Assembly (NCBI GenBank): GCA_002005505.1
Contig: MVGU01000981.1
Span: forward strand, 151,501 to 215,500
DNA length: 64,000 bases
DNA from: Botryococcus braunii
Lineage: Eukaryota > Chlorophyta > Trebouxiophyceae
Reading direction: 5' to 3'
Positions 54,415 through 64,000 of the stretch are shown in pieces. Position 1 is the first letter of the stretch, and each line of letters opens with the position of its first letter. Made by a program: the position numbers and the translations under genes. The notes below the pieces were generated by a model. The model searched no databases. It was not told the origin of the DNA and was given only the letters and a program-made list of their open reading frames with translations.

Positions 54415-55108
54415 TGTGAAAGGTTATGGGCAATCGGCTTTCCCTGTACAAAGCAGATAGGTCGTCAATAGACGAAGTTACTCCAGCTACAGTCCGTACG
54501 ACTGTCTGCTGAGTGCCCCACACAACTGTAGGACAAGACTAGCATCTGGTGATGCCCAGCATCTTTCACAACCAGTTCCGTTACATCATTATCTTGTACA
54601 CAAGCACCGATCAAGCAATCACTAGATAAGGCTCTAGACGGCTACGTTCAAGTACATGCCTATACTCCCTGAAGTCACTGTCCCTTATCTGTTTGAGTGA
54701 CTACAGGGTACACTAAGCTTGTTCACTCTCACAATAGCAACAATGATACAACACACACTGCCGCACCGTACCTGTACAAAGCAGACAGGTCGTCAATAGA
54801 CGAAGTTACTCCAGCTACAGTCCGTACGACTGTCTGCTGAGTGCCACACACAACTGTAGGACAAGACTAGCATCTGGTACTGCCCAGCATCTTTCACAAC
54901 CAGTTGGTATTCACTCCGGTGGGGCAGCCTTAAGAGTTCATCCGACAAACGTGTGATCTAGATAGGATTGTACCTTATGTTCGAAAACGTCCAGAATCTG
55001 CCGTGTCTCAAGGTACCTTATGTTCTCAATGGACCCATATCCTAATAGTGCACACATGAAGATCACTTAAAGCACAAGGCATTCAATAATAATGTTCAGA
55101 ACTCAACA
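54415..55108 (-). repeat. C2 5' LTR, two-unit form (694 bp)
   Basis: First unit 54908-54772 ending CAG|GTACGG; second unit 54577-54444 ending CAG|GGAAAG; interval 54771 to 54444. Flanked right by TATAT. Confidence 0.9.
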
Positions 55109-55113
55109 TATAT

Positions 55114-55304
55114 GCTCCTCGAAGGGTTGAGGCACTTGATTGGGACATCAAAAGCACTTCGGGTGTTTGCTACTTCACTGTTGCCAGTCAAGTCATCGCA
55201 TTCACAGTCGACACTGCTTGTTACTCGACACACAACAAGAGTGTCGCCGGGCTAAACACCCTCGTGCCGGGTCATACAGGGAACGCCGAACTCAGAAGTT
55301 TACA
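55114..55304 (+). repeat. B3 5' LTR, second part, single-unit form
   Basis: With 38133-38340 this gives a 399-bp LTR. One 146-bp unit 55134-55279 runs straight into GGAACGCC; the GTAAAC...CAG interval of B1 is absent. Ends AGTTTACA. Confidence 0.85.
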
Positions 55305-55316
55305 GGTTATGGGCCC
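55305..55316 (+). other. B3 primer-binding site (half tRNA-iMet type)
   Basis: GGTTATGGGCCC continuing CACGAC; match to the initiator tRNA anticodon arm is about 14 bases. Confidence 0.83.
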
Positions 55317-55370
55317 ACGACTTTTCTGCTGAGGCATGAAAAATGTATGACTTGGGCACAGTAGTCTGCG

Positions 55371-55895
55371 ATGGCGCGAAAGAGACCAACCGGACGTATG
55401 AGCACGGGCGGAAGTAGACCTCCTCCACCTCCACCTCCTCCTCCAACATATAACGAGCGAAGAAAGGCAGGAGGAGAGAAAGGACCACGGACGATAGAAG
55501 AACGAGCATTCCTGGTGAAGGACTTCGTCCACGAAGCTCACGGACGGGGAGCACTCACACCCCCTCAGTGGTTCCGAGAACATTTTCCGACATATCCAGC
55601 TTATAAATTCACTGTTTGGGAAATCTCATTCATCAACGGAGAGCCAGGATATCTGACACGAGCAATTTTTGAGAGGTGCTTACAGCAAACGGGAGGTCCA
55701 TCGCACGAAGCTTATTGGACAGAGAAAGCCGCCTACGCAGCGATTGAGCTAGCTTTGAGCAGCCTGGGAGACGACTTCATTGATCGTCTAATTCTCTACG
55801 GCGAGGGCGAATTTCACGTGGACGAGTGGGTCACAGAGGACGACAGTGAGGACGAGGACGGAGACTCCAGACTGTCAGAAAGGAGCGACGACTGA
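55371..55895 (+). CDS. B3 ORF0, conserved upstream protein of unknown function
   Basis: 174 codons, close to B1 ORF0 (for example RERFPIYP to REHFPTYP, HLILYGEG to RLILYGEG). Fully open although the gag-pol behind it has two shifts and at least two stops. The gag ATG follows 15 bases after the stop. Proline run, aromatic core and acidic ERSDD end as in B1. Function not recognised. Confidence 0.78.
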   Translation: MARKRPTGRMSTGGSRPPPPPPPPPTYNERRKAGGEKGPRTIEERAFLVKDFVHEAHGRGALTPPQWFREHFPTYPAYKFTVWEISFINGEPGYLTRAIFERCLQQTGGPSHEAYWTEKAAYAAIELALSSLGDDFIDRLILYGEGEFHVDEWVTEDDSEDEDGDSRLSERSDD

Positions 55896-55910
55896 CAGGG
55901 TCCCAACAGC

Positions 55911-58439
55911 ATGAAGAAGAAGGGTACCAGCACCAGCTCAGAATCTAAGTCAGCAGGAGAGGAGTCCACATCAACTCCTACCAGGGAGCCTTGCACTCCC
56001 AGCACCTCCAGAGGGGAAGGAGACACCCTTCCCAAGGTCATTGCCACTCAGGTCAAGGTACATATAAAACTGCTACGTAAGGGCCAGAACTTTGTGGTGT
56101 GGGACAATGCTTTCACTGCAGCAAATGATGCCAAAGGTTCGTTGCCAGCCATTCAACAAGCTATGCCTGGGACTACCCACAATGCAGCAGCATTGTTGCT
56201 GCTGTATGAATCAGTACCAGAAGACTGGTTGGGGGAGCTGTCAAGTAAGCCATCGGCATATGACGCATATGTGTATATTTGTAGGAAGTTTGTGGGAGGC
56301 TACAATACTCAGGCCAATGCTGACTGGTTAAAGGAGATGTCCCGTGGCATGAAACAAGGTGAAACCATTTCCCAGTATGTCAATAGGATTATCAATCTGA
56401 AAGGTTGCTTGAAACGAAATGGACATGATCTTCTAGATGGGCACGTGGCCACACAGATTGTGCAGGGCCTGCCAGCAGCTGCCAACCCCCTGGACTACTG
56501 CCTACAGCCGTTGCTTATCCCTTGGACCAACTAGCAGACCTCATCTCCACCACAGCAGAAGCAACGGGCTACGATGATGACCCAGATCTGCCTGCAGTGG
56601 TCATGACTGCACAACCAGTGCAGGCTGCTGCAGCCCCTGCCCCTACTGCATGTGCTTTGACTCAGACCAGACAGCCTGCAGACACAGAGACCAAGGTGGA
56701 AGTACGTGGTACATGCAACTACTGCCACAAAAGGGGACACTTCTGGAGAGACTGCCGCAAGAGACAGAGGGACGCCGAAACCCAGAGGAATGTGGTAGCA
56801 GCAGTGCAGCAACTGGCAGGCATGTGGCCCCAAGGTCAGTTTCCTGGAGGACCCCAGCCCCCACCAGCAGTCCAGCATGTCTTCGCAGCAGTGGGAGCGT
56901 TCCCACTGCTGCACCCACCACCTGGTCCACCTTCTCCCCCACCTGAAGGTATGCCACACGTGGTATCCTATAATGTTCTCAAACCATGCAAGGGGAGAAT
57001 TTCCAAACAGTCATGGTTGGCAGACAGTGGAGCGTCAGTCCATCTTGTCAATGATCTGTCACTGTTACATGCTCCCACGGTCCATGCTGCTCCTATCCCT
57101 CTGCAGCTGGCCACGTCTGATGCAACAGGAGGAATTATTGCCACTGGATCAATCTGCCTATTGAACCTATCCCGCTGTGGCTGCATCATGTCCAGTGTGT
57201 TCCCTCTGCAACGATGAACATCTTGTCTGTTTCTGCTGCCCTTCGTGATGGAGCTTGCTTTACCACAGACAGCATGGGTGCTTTTACCACAGTCTCTGGC
57301 CCGAATGGCTGGAAGATGCCCGTTAGAGCAGAAAAAGGTCTTTATTATATACATGACTGATTATCTGTTCCCCCAGTACAATGGTTGTTACCAGTGGCAG
57401 CTGCAGTGAAGAGCAAATCCAAGAAGAACCTGCAGCATGATTGTGCGAAACGCTTTCTGTGGCACAGCAGAATGGGACATCCGGGTGAACCATGGATGCA
57501 GCGCCTGAGCAATGAACAGCTGGTCACAGGCATTGATACCTCCCTGTCATCCTGTGAGAACTGTCCAAAGTATTGTGAAGCATGCATTGAGGGGAAGCAC
57601 ACCCGTCCTCCCTTTGGTGAAAGTTCCAGGCCTGCAATAAATCCTCTTGACAGAATCCATATTGACACTGTGGGCCCCATTTCACCAGCAGCCATCTCTG
57701 GGGAACGTTTTTGGGTGACTGTAGCTGATGAGGCATCTGGATGGAAGGCTGTCCTACCAGTAAAGTCAAAGGATGTAATTGCCTCAGTTGTCAGGGACCT
57801 GATCCTATTTTGGCAGACAGAAAGAGGGACAGCTGTCAAGTGCATTCGGTGTGACAGAGGCACAGAATTTATTAATTCCAGATTCAAGGAGTTCTGTGCA
57901 TCTCAGGGCACTAAGCTGGAGATGTCTGCCCCCTACACACCCCAGCAGAACGGGATAGCAGAGCGAGCCAACAGGACCTTGAAGGAGCGAACCAGAACCC
58001 TCCTCAATTTTGCTGGTGCCAGCCCAGTCATGTAGAAAGAGGCCCTAGAAACAGCCTGCATCCTCCTGAATATGGGACCCAGTACAGGCAGGCCTCTCAC
58101 TCCTTGTGAATTATTCATGGGATACAAGCCAGATGTGTCACTTCTTCGTACGTGGGGATGCCTGGCATTTGTGCATGTGCCCGATCAGCAGAGGGGGGTA
58201 TTTGCACCAAAGGCTGTGCCTGGCATGTTCACTGGCTGTTCCCCAGTGTCCAAGGCATATCGTATTTATCTGGGAGGGGGGGTCTGGAGAGAGAGCAGAG
58301 ATGTCCAATTTGTGGAACACATCCGAGGAGCCTCTCGGGTGGGAATGTCTACCCTCCCTGACCAGCCACTACAGTTCACGTATCCTGAGGATTTGCCAGC
58401 TCAGCAGCATATCAGCGACCCGACAGTCTCCTCACCTCA
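55911..58439 (+). pseudogene. B3 Copia Gag-Pol, decayed and cut by G3
   Basis: Starts [12 protein letters not shown] as B1. Shift near 56488 (AAANPP lost bases), CCHC knuckle [14 protein letters not shown] in the next frame, protease [11 protein letters not shown] (usual Val replaced by Ala), shift near 57160-57172, TGA at 57358-57360, integrase [16 protein letters not shown] and [12 protein letters not shown] at 58033-58035 (Trp of MWKEA). Linker starts and is cut at 58439 by G3. The amount of decay fits B3 being older than A1, B1 or G3. Confidence 0.9.
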
Positions 58440-58915
58440 TGTGATGGAATGTAGGGATTTCCCGGCATTTCTGGACATTTCCCTTACCCCCTAGCCTAGG
58501 CGCACATGTAGCGCACATGTCGTACGAGCAACGCGAGTACGCACGTGCCTAGCGTCTAGCCTTGGCTTCCTAGCCGTCGAATTCCATTGGATAGTTATGG
58601 ACGTTACTCTCATAGTAGGATTCTAGGATATTTTCTAGATACTATTGTAGAGGTTTGGTGGACTAGTGCGCTACCATTGGAGGAACGTGAACACACGATC
58701 ACGAACCACGGGAAGGAACGGATAGAGACGTAAGCCACGGGAAGACACGCACTCAGGTAATCTGGAAGCTTAGTAGACCACAAGTAGGGAGTGGAAGCTC
58801 CGTGAGGTGGGGGTTACTTGTAATTGGAAAGAGCGTCCAACTTGTCGGCCATCCGGCCTTGTCTCTCTCTCTCTCACAACTTGGAAATTCTCTCTAACTT
58901 GTGCATTCTACTACA
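58440..58915 (+). repeat. G3 5' LTR (about 476 bp)
   Basis: The start is either TGTGATGG (58440) or TGATGG (58442); the end CTACTACA at 58915 is two bases before the primer site. Without the 3' copy the left boundary is uncertain by about two bases. No internal duplication seen. Confidence 0.8.
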
Positions 58916-58917
58916 TC

Positions 58918-58929
58918 TGGTATCGGCGA
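58918..58929 (+). other. G3 primer-binding site
   Basis: TGGTATCGGCGA, complementary to a tRNA 3' end UCGCCGAUACCA. An A1:U72 pair would fit an initiator tRNA-Met, but this is inferred. Confidence 0.7.
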
Positions 58930-59033
58930 GATGCCGAATTGTTCTCTGCAAGTCTTTCGCGTGGTGGAAGGAGGAAAGTCGTAGGAGGGAGATCGTTCGA
59001 TGGAAGGTCCTAACTCTCATATGTGGGCCGTAG

Positions 59034-60272
59034 ATGTCACCGCCCACTTCTGGGAAGTTTAAAAACCTTTCTTCGGAAGAAAGAGAATTTTTGGAAGCGT
59101 TGGAAAGCTCAGGGGAGCTGGTAGAGGACTTGATGGAGGGGGCATCTCGCGATCCGTCGCCCGCTCCGTCCACACCAAAGACAAAGAAGATCAAGTTAAC
59201 CAATAAAATAAAGGAGCAGTTATTTTTGGAATTTAAGGAAAAGCTTCTTGCCGAAAGGCAAGTTGGAGGGGATGGGGTGGAGGAGACTCCTCGCCCTAGT
59301 GGACAAGTAAGAGCAACTCCTCCTTCTTTGTTTTCGGGAAAGAGGGGATCTTTTTGCTATTTTGCAAGGAAGTTGGAAGGCTATGCAAAACTAACCAATG
59401 TGCCTGCAGGAAAGTGGGTGGCCTTGGGAGTGCAATTGATGGAAGAAAGACCTACAAAAGTTTGGGACACACATGTAAGGAAACTAGAAAAGGAAGGGAT
59501 ACATGAGCATACATTAGAATGGAAGGATTTTAAAACTTTTATGGTTAAAAGATATGATTCCACAGACACAGTGGCCATTGCCAGGGCAAAATTAGACAAA
59601 GTCTTTCAAGGAAATGAGACTGTCGAGAGATATATTGAAAGATTTATGTCTCTCTTAGCAGATGTAGAGGTTGACTATCAAATAGCCATGCAAGACCAGT
59701 TACATCTTTTTACCAAGGGTCTTAATACTCCTCTCAAACTTGCATGCACTGTGAACCCTGCAACAGGCAGTCCTTTCACTGATCTGGAAGACATTTGCAC
59801 TTATGTTGTTAAATATGAGGCAAGTCTCAAAAGCACATATGTGGATGCACAGGGACCCAAGAGGAAGAGGGTCTACACCCAGACACCTCAAGTGGCAGCA
59901 GGAGTGGTGGAACAACAGCCCCCTGCACCACCTTCCTTGGGTTTGGTGGGAGCACCCCCTTTTGGGTCCGGGAGAAAAATTGATTCTAGAACCTCTATTC
60001 CAAAGGATAGGGAATGCTATTTTTGTCATAAACTAGGCCGCGAGTCATGGCAGTGTGTTGCTAAAAAGCAATATCTAGCTGCCAAAGCTCAAGCTAGTGG
60101 GCACACCCCATCAAATTTTCAGCCTGGATTCTATCCGAGGCAAGGAAACAATCAACCAGTGGCAGCACCACTGCAAGGTGTTCCACCTCCCTCACACATT
60201 GGGCCTAAGGGATTTAACAAGGGAAAACATTGGAAAGGGAAAGGGAAGGGCAAGGGCCCTAAACAAGATTAG
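59034..60272 (+). CDS. G3 Gag
   Basis: 412 codons, first good ATG after the leader. A charged N-terminal region (EEREFLEALESS, PKTKKIKLTNKIKEQLFLEF) precedes the Gypsy capsid core (SLFSGKRGSFCYFARKLEGYA, RYIERFMSLLADV, DQLHLFTKGL, NPATGSPF). The knuckle position reads CYFCHKLGRESWQC: spacing is right, but the His is Arg (codon CGC). The C-terminus is Lys/Gly-rich (GKHWKGKGKGKG). It ends TAG 60270-60272 and pol begins at an ATG two bases later in the -1 frame. Clear homology to the Gag at 46290-47000. Confidence 0.9.
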   Translation: MSPPTSGKFKNLSSEEREFLEALESSGELVEDLMEGASRDPSPAPSTPKTKKIKLTNKIKEQLFLEFKEKLLAERQVGGDGVEETPRPSGQVRATPPSLFSGKRGSFCYFARKLEGYAKLTNVPAGKWVALGVQLMEERPTKVWDTHVRKLEKEGIHEHTLEWKDFKTFMVKRYDSTDTVAIARAKLDKVFQGNETVERYIERFMSLLADVEVDYQIAMQDQLHLFTKGLNTPLKLACTVNPATGSPFTDLEDICTYVVKYEASLKSTYVDAQGPKRKRVYTQTPQVAAGVVEQQPPAPPSLGLVGAPPFGSGRKIDSRTSIPKDRECYFCHKLGRESWQCVAKKQYLAAKAQASGHTPSNFQPGFYPRQGNNQPVAAPLQGVPPPSHIGPKGFNKGKHWKGKGKGKGPKQD

Positions 60273-60274
60273 TC

Positions 60275-63200
60275 ATGAATGAAATTTGTTTTTCATATTT
60301 AACTTTTCTTGTTCAGAAGTCCTTGGGAAGTTGGAATACACCTCTGATTGTTCCTGGCAAACACAAAGCTGAGACTTGTATTGAATCTTTTCTTGCTGAA
60401 CGAAAAGAAAATTCACAAGTCAGTGCATGCTTTGTGATAGGCCAGAAGGTGTGGAAAAGTAGGAGTTTCTTTTTGCGGTTACGCTCTCGCGCAAACCTGA
60501 AAATTCTTGCTAGGGGCGCAAAAGGGGAATGCTTTTCTTTTCAAGGGCAGCAATGTACATTTCCTTTTTCCTTTGTTTTAGCTTATGCAGCACCCAAAGC
60601 ATCTTGTCAGTTGGGTTCAACGTCAAGTGCTGCACCTCTTAACCTCACATTTCCTGTCATGACAAGGGGACAACAATGTAAAGCTTTAATGGACACCGGG
60701 GCCACACACTCTTTTGTCCGGGAAAAAGTTTTGCACGGTTTGAGGTATAACAAGAGGACTTCACCCGTCACACTTGCTGATGGGACAGTAACACACACAA
60801 ATGGGAAAGTGGATTTGAGTGTCCGGTTTGCTCCATCTATCATTACGAGACACTCCTTTCTTGTGTGTGACTCAATAATGGAAGGAATTGACATTATTTT
60901 GGTACAGGATTGGCTAGCACCACGACATGCTAATGTTAATGTGAGAGCTGGCAAGGCTCATATTAGACACAATAACAAATGGGTCTTGTTAAACAAACAT
61001 GGCAAAGGCTTGGGAAAGACGTTGGGATGGGGAATCAAATTAGGAAACACCAGGAAAGGGAAACGGGATCATTGGAAAACCTGCTTGTTCAATGTCATGG
61101 CCAAGGATGAACATGTTGGTTGGGATGAACAGGAAGAGATGCCACCTTGGGTGGACATGGACGACCCCTCGACGGAGTCATCCGGGACTTCCTTACACAA
61201 CTCTGCGCCGGGGGATACCTCGGGCACGGACCCGGATATGGAGAGTTGCCTAGAAGTGGAGAAGGAAGTGGAAGAGGAAGAGGAAAGGGAAGAGGAAAAG
61301 GAAGAGGAAGAGGGAGAATCCAAGGTCACCACGGGTAAGCCTTCGGACCCTCTAGAGGAAATTTGTGCTAAAAAGCCTGAGCGGCTAGCACACTTGCTCC
61401 GGGAGTACAAGGACATTTTTCCAAATGGGCTACCAGGACTACCCCCACACCGACAAGTCTATCACACTATTAATGTGCAGGAAGGAATAACTCCTCCAAA
61501 CCGTCCTGCTTACCGCTTGTCCGTGGAAGAAACTGAGGAATGTGAGCGAACTGTGGATGAACTACTTTCTAAGGGACACATACGCCCCTCATGTTCACCA
61601 TATGCTTCACCGGTCTTGTTTGTGAGGAAGAAGGAGGGCACATACCGAATGGTTATAGACTACAGGGCATTAAATAAAATCACCATTCATGATAGGTACC
61701 CTCTCCCTCGCATAGACGACTTGCTTGATAAACTTAAAGGTGCTAAGATTTTCTCAAGTCTGGACCTCCTCAGTGGTTATCATCAAGTAAGGCTAAAGGA
61801 GGAAGACATTCCTAAAACAGCGTTTCGTACACCCTTTGGGCTGAATGAGTTCTTAGTGCTTCCTTTTGGACTCACCAACGCCCCCGCTACCTTTCAACGC
61901 CTAATGAATGAAATCTTTCATGATTTCATAAGGGAAGGGTTTGTGGTAGTGTACCTTGACGATGTTCTAATTTTCAGTCGGGATGAAGAGGAGCATTATG
62001 CTCATCTTCGGAAGGTGTTCCAACGCCTTCGGGAAAAGGAATTGTTTGCAAAACTTGCCAAATGTGAATTCTTATGCTCAGAACTCAAATACCTCGGGCA
62101 TATCATTGGCAAGGATGGACTGAAAGTGGACCCCCAAAAGGTGGAGGTAGTCAAGGATTGGCCCACACCCCAAAACGTCACCGACGTGCGTAGATTTTTG
62201 GGGCTTGCAAATTATTTTCGAAAATTTATTCAGGGGTTCAGCTCACTTGCTGCACCTTTGACTAAACTGTCCAGTAGCAAAAGTTCTTGGACTTGGGGAA
62301 AGGAGCAAGATGAGGCCCTTGCGGCTCTCAAGGATGCATTAATACAGGCACCCATACTATCACTGCCAGACCTTCGTAAACCCTTCCAGGTAATTTGTGA
62401 TGCGAGTGATTTTGGGGTTGGCGCTGTACTATTGCAGGAAGGTCGAGTCATTGCTTATTACAGTAAGAAGCTCAATAGTGCAGAAAGGAACTATTCTGCA
62501 ACTGAGAGGGAGTTACTTGCTGTAGTGTATGCCTTTACTGAATGGAGATGTTATGTCCTAGGGAAACAAGTCACTGTCACCACAGACCATAAGTGTAACA
62601 CTTTTCTTCAGCAACAAGTTGGTTTAAGCCCTCGGAGGGCACGGTGGGCTGAGAAGTTGCAGGAGTTCAACATTCTTTGGGTTTGGGAGCCTGGAAAGAC
62701 TAACGTTGCGGATGCGTTGTCCAGGAACCCAGTCCTCCAGGGACAGCTCCAGGGACAACAGCAGCGCAACGTCTCCACGGAGCCCAACCCCGGGAAGGGG
62801 ATCAATGCAACCTCGATGGATGGGGACGGGAGGGCCCGCTCGGGCTCCATCACCCTCGGGTCTGACGGGTGTGACACCTTCTTGGAATTGTTGAAGGGTG
62901 CTTACGCACATGATTCGTGGTTGGGAACAAGGGCAAATAGGAGAAAAGTTCACTTTACGGACGGGGTTTGGGAATTTGGAAGGGAGGGAAGAAAATATGT
63001 GCCTGCATTTTATGAAGTCCGGGATAAGGAAGGTCCAGTTGCTAGGAATCTGCGGCAGGACATATTGAAAGCTTTGCATGAACCTCCTTCTGTTGGTCAT
63101 CCAGGCTTTGCGAAGATGTATGATCTAGTGAAGCGGGACTGGTGGTGGCCGGGAATGGCGGAGGATGTGCGGGAGTATGTGAAGTATTGTGATTCATGCC

Positions 63201-64000
63201 AGCGGGTGAAGGCCTCAAACCAGTTACCCGCAGGACTCTTACACCCTTTACAAATCCCCACAAGGAAATGGCAAAGCATCTCAATGGATTTCATCACGGG
63301 ACTGCCTAAAAGCAAACACGGGCATAACGCAATATGGGTAGTGGTTGACAGGTTGAGCAAATGTGCCCACTTTGCCCCTACCACTACCAATGCAGATGCT
63401 TATGAAGTTGCTGTTCTGATGAGGGATAAAGTATGGAAGTATCACGGTTTCCCTGAGGAAATTGTTTCGGACCGAGATCCTCGGTTTGTGAATAATTTCA
63501 TGAACACACTTCTAAGTCTGACGGGGTGCAAGCCGGCTCAAACTACGGCATATCATCCTCAGTCAGATGGTCAAACGGAACGGGTGAATAGGATCTTGGA
63601 AGATTTTCTGAAACACTATGTCAAGGATAACCCAAAGGAGTGGGAGGATTACCTTTCAGTGGCGGAATTTGCCTACAACAACTCTTGGCAAACTTCCCTA
63701 AACTCCACACCCTTCAGGTTAACATATGGGCAAGATCCAAATATACCGTTTGCGGTGGGACACATGGAGGGCACTAAGGTGGATAGGGCTGATCTCTTCA
63801 TGAGAAAAATGCAAGACAAAATCACCCTTGCAAGGAAGTGTTTGCGTGCAGCTCAAGACCGTCAGACGGCCTATGCCAACCGGCATAGGAGGGAGGCCAT
63901 CTACCAGGAAGGGGACTATGTCCTCCTTTCAAACCGTGCGGCCCCCACGCTAACTTCAAACAGATTCAGCAAGCTGCAGCCCAGGCACGTGGGACCCTTC
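60275..64000 (+). CDS. G3 Pol (protease, RT, RNase H, integrase), open to window end
   Basis: ATG 60275 then 1242 codons without a stop up to the window edge, -1 frame relative to gag. Protease LMDTGATHSFV (about residue 138), a Glu-rich acidic spacer (about 326-348), RT with MVIDYRALNK and VVVYLDDVLIF (about 557-567), RNase H CDASDFGVGAVLL (about 708) and TTDHKCNTF, integrase zinc region GHPGFAKMYDL...YCDSCQ (about 941-975), core MDFITGLP, SDRDPRF and YHPQSDGQTERVNR. The frame continues into the region where a chromodomain would be expected. The start follows the gag stop TAG by two bases (TC), suggesting reinitiation instead of frameshifting. Confidence 0.93.
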   Translation, partial: MNEICFSYLTFLVQKSLGSWNTPLIVPGKHKAETCIESFLAERKENSQVSACFVIGQKVWKSRSFFLRLRSRANLKILARGAKGECFSFQGQQCTFPFSFVLAYAAPKASCQLGSTSSAAPLNLTFPVMTRGQQCKALMDTGATHSFVREKVLHGLRYNKRTSPVTLADGTVTHTNGKVDLSVRFAPSIITRHSFLVCDSIMEGIDIILVQDWLAPRHANVNVRAGKAHIRHNNKWVLLNKHGKGLGKTLGWGIKLGNTRKGKRDHWKTCLFNVMAKDEHVGWDEQEEMPPWVDMDDPSTESSGTSLHNSAPGDTSGTDPDMESCLEVEKEVEEEEEREEEKEEEEGESKVTTGKPSDPLEEICAKKPERLAHLLREYKDIFPNGLPGLPPHRQVYHTINVQEGITPPNRPAYRLSVEETEECERTVDELLSKGHIRPSCSPYASPVLFVRKKEGTYRMVIDYRALNKITIHDRYPLPRIDDLLDKLKGAKIFSSLDLLSGYHQVRLKEEDIPKTAFRTPFGLNEFLVLPFGLTNAPATFQRLMNEIFHDFIREGFVVVYLDDVLIFSRDEEEHYAHLRKVFQRLREKELFAKLAKCEFLCSELKYLGHIIGKDGLKVDPQKVEVVKDWPTPQNVTDVRRFLGLANYFRKFIQGFSSLAAPLTKLSSSKSSWTWGKEQDEALAALKDALIQAPILSLPDLRKPFQVICDASDFGVGAVLLQEGRVIAYYSKKLNSAERNYSATERELLAVVYAFTEWRCYVLGKQVTVTTDHKCNTFLQQQVGLSPRRARWAEKLQEFNILWVWEPGKTNVADALSRNPVLQGQLQGQQQRNVSTEPNPGKGINATSMDGDGRARSGSITLGSDGCDTFLELLKGAYAHDSWLGTRANRRKVHFTDGVWEFGREGRKYVPAFYEVRDKEGPVARNLRQDILKALHEPPSVGHPGFAKMYDLVKRDWWWPGMAEDVREYVKYCDSCQRVKASNQLPAGLLHPLQIPTRKWQSISMDFITGLPKSKHGHNAIWVVVDRLSKCAHFAPTTTNADAYEVAVLMRDKVWKYHGFPEEIVSDRDPRFVNNFMNTLLSLTGCKPAQTTAYHPQSDGQTERVNRILEDFLKHYVKDNPKEWEDYLSVAEFAYNNSWQTSLNSTPFRLTYGQDPNIPFAVGHMEGTKVDRADLFMRKMQDKITLARKCLRAAQDRQTAYANRHRREAIYQEGDYVLLSNRAAPTLTSNRFSKLQPRHVGPF

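Larger units (their letters stand above)
38341..55108 (-). mobile_element. C2: complete Copia family C element (holds D)
   Basis: LTRs of 694 bp at 38341-39034 and 54415-55108; target TATAT duplicated at 38336-38340 and 55109-55113. Interior split by D at 42324/52078. Coding region decayed (one nonsense codon, two shifts), but it keeps the integrase-RT linker that C1 has lost. Confidence 0.94.
38133..58439 (+). mobile_element. B3: Copia family B element, split by C2 and cut by G3
   Basis: Pieces: 38133-38340 (start of 5' LTR) and 55114-58439 (rest of 5' LTR, ORF0, decayed gag-pol). C2 lies between, with TATAT duplicated. G3 interrupts the pol linker at 58440; any further B3 sequence is beyond the window. 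Inserted in E2 Gag. Confidence 0.9.
58440..64000 (+). mobile_element. G3: Ty3/Gypsy element, 5' LTR to integrase, runs off window
   Basis: 5' LTR, primer site, gag and pol all open to the window end. Inserted in B3 pol. Right part, 3' LTR and target duplication are not visible. Its intact frames suggest recent activity. Confidence 0.92.

Overview
The window is a eukaryotic retrotransposon graveyard: I see no host gene, RNA gene or CRISPR array. Everything traceable belongs to LTR retrotransposons inserted into one another. The primer-binding sites of four Copia families are complementary to the anticodon arm of an initiator tRNA-Met of the green-plant type (as I recall that tRNA), and the chromodomain Gypsy elements also fit a plant or green-algal genome. 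I cannot name a species.

Oldest layer: two copies of a Copia element (E1, E2; + strand) sharing one LTR, 32163-38132. Left nest: E1 holds C1 (Copia, - strand, 5711-32162, broken). C1 holds A1 (Copia, -, 1174-5710) and A2 (Copia, +, 5967-27048). A1 is cut by the 3' end of Gypsy G1 (1-1173). A2 holds Gypsy G2 (+, 7835-21914), which holds Copia B1 (-, 12609-19924). Right nest: E2 holds Copia B3 (+, from 38133). B3 holds C2 (Copia, -, 38341-55108), which holds D (Copia, -, 42325-52072), which holds a gag-only LTR element (-, 44988-47318). B3 is finally interrupted by Gypsy G3 (+, 58440 to the window end). Six junction pairs were resolved by exact 5-bp target duplications: CTAGC (A2), AAAGG (G2), CTTTC (B1), TATAT (C2), ATGGG (D), AGCAC (gag-only element).

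The Copia families A, B and D share a layout: LTR, half-tRNA primer site, a roughly 165-175 codon ORF of unknown function ('ORF0') just upstream of gag, then one gag-protease-integrase-RT-RNase H ORF with a cysteine-rich insert between integrase and RT. G2 carries gag and pol in one ORF. G3 has separate gag and pol ORFs, with pol starting two bases after the gag stop and running off the window.

The most unusual signal is inside the LTRs. In all five Copia families the segment from the expected transcription start to a CAG|GT splice-donor-like junction is present twice. The second copy ends in CAG|G with a branch-point-like motif about 25-30 nt upstream, so each LTR looks as if it carries an intron made by duplicating its own first exon (about 324-328 bp in A-D, 152 bp in E). 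Two LTRs (5' LTRs of A2 and B3) exist exactly in the form with this interval removed. Together with ORF0, this is the best candidate for an undescribed system here.
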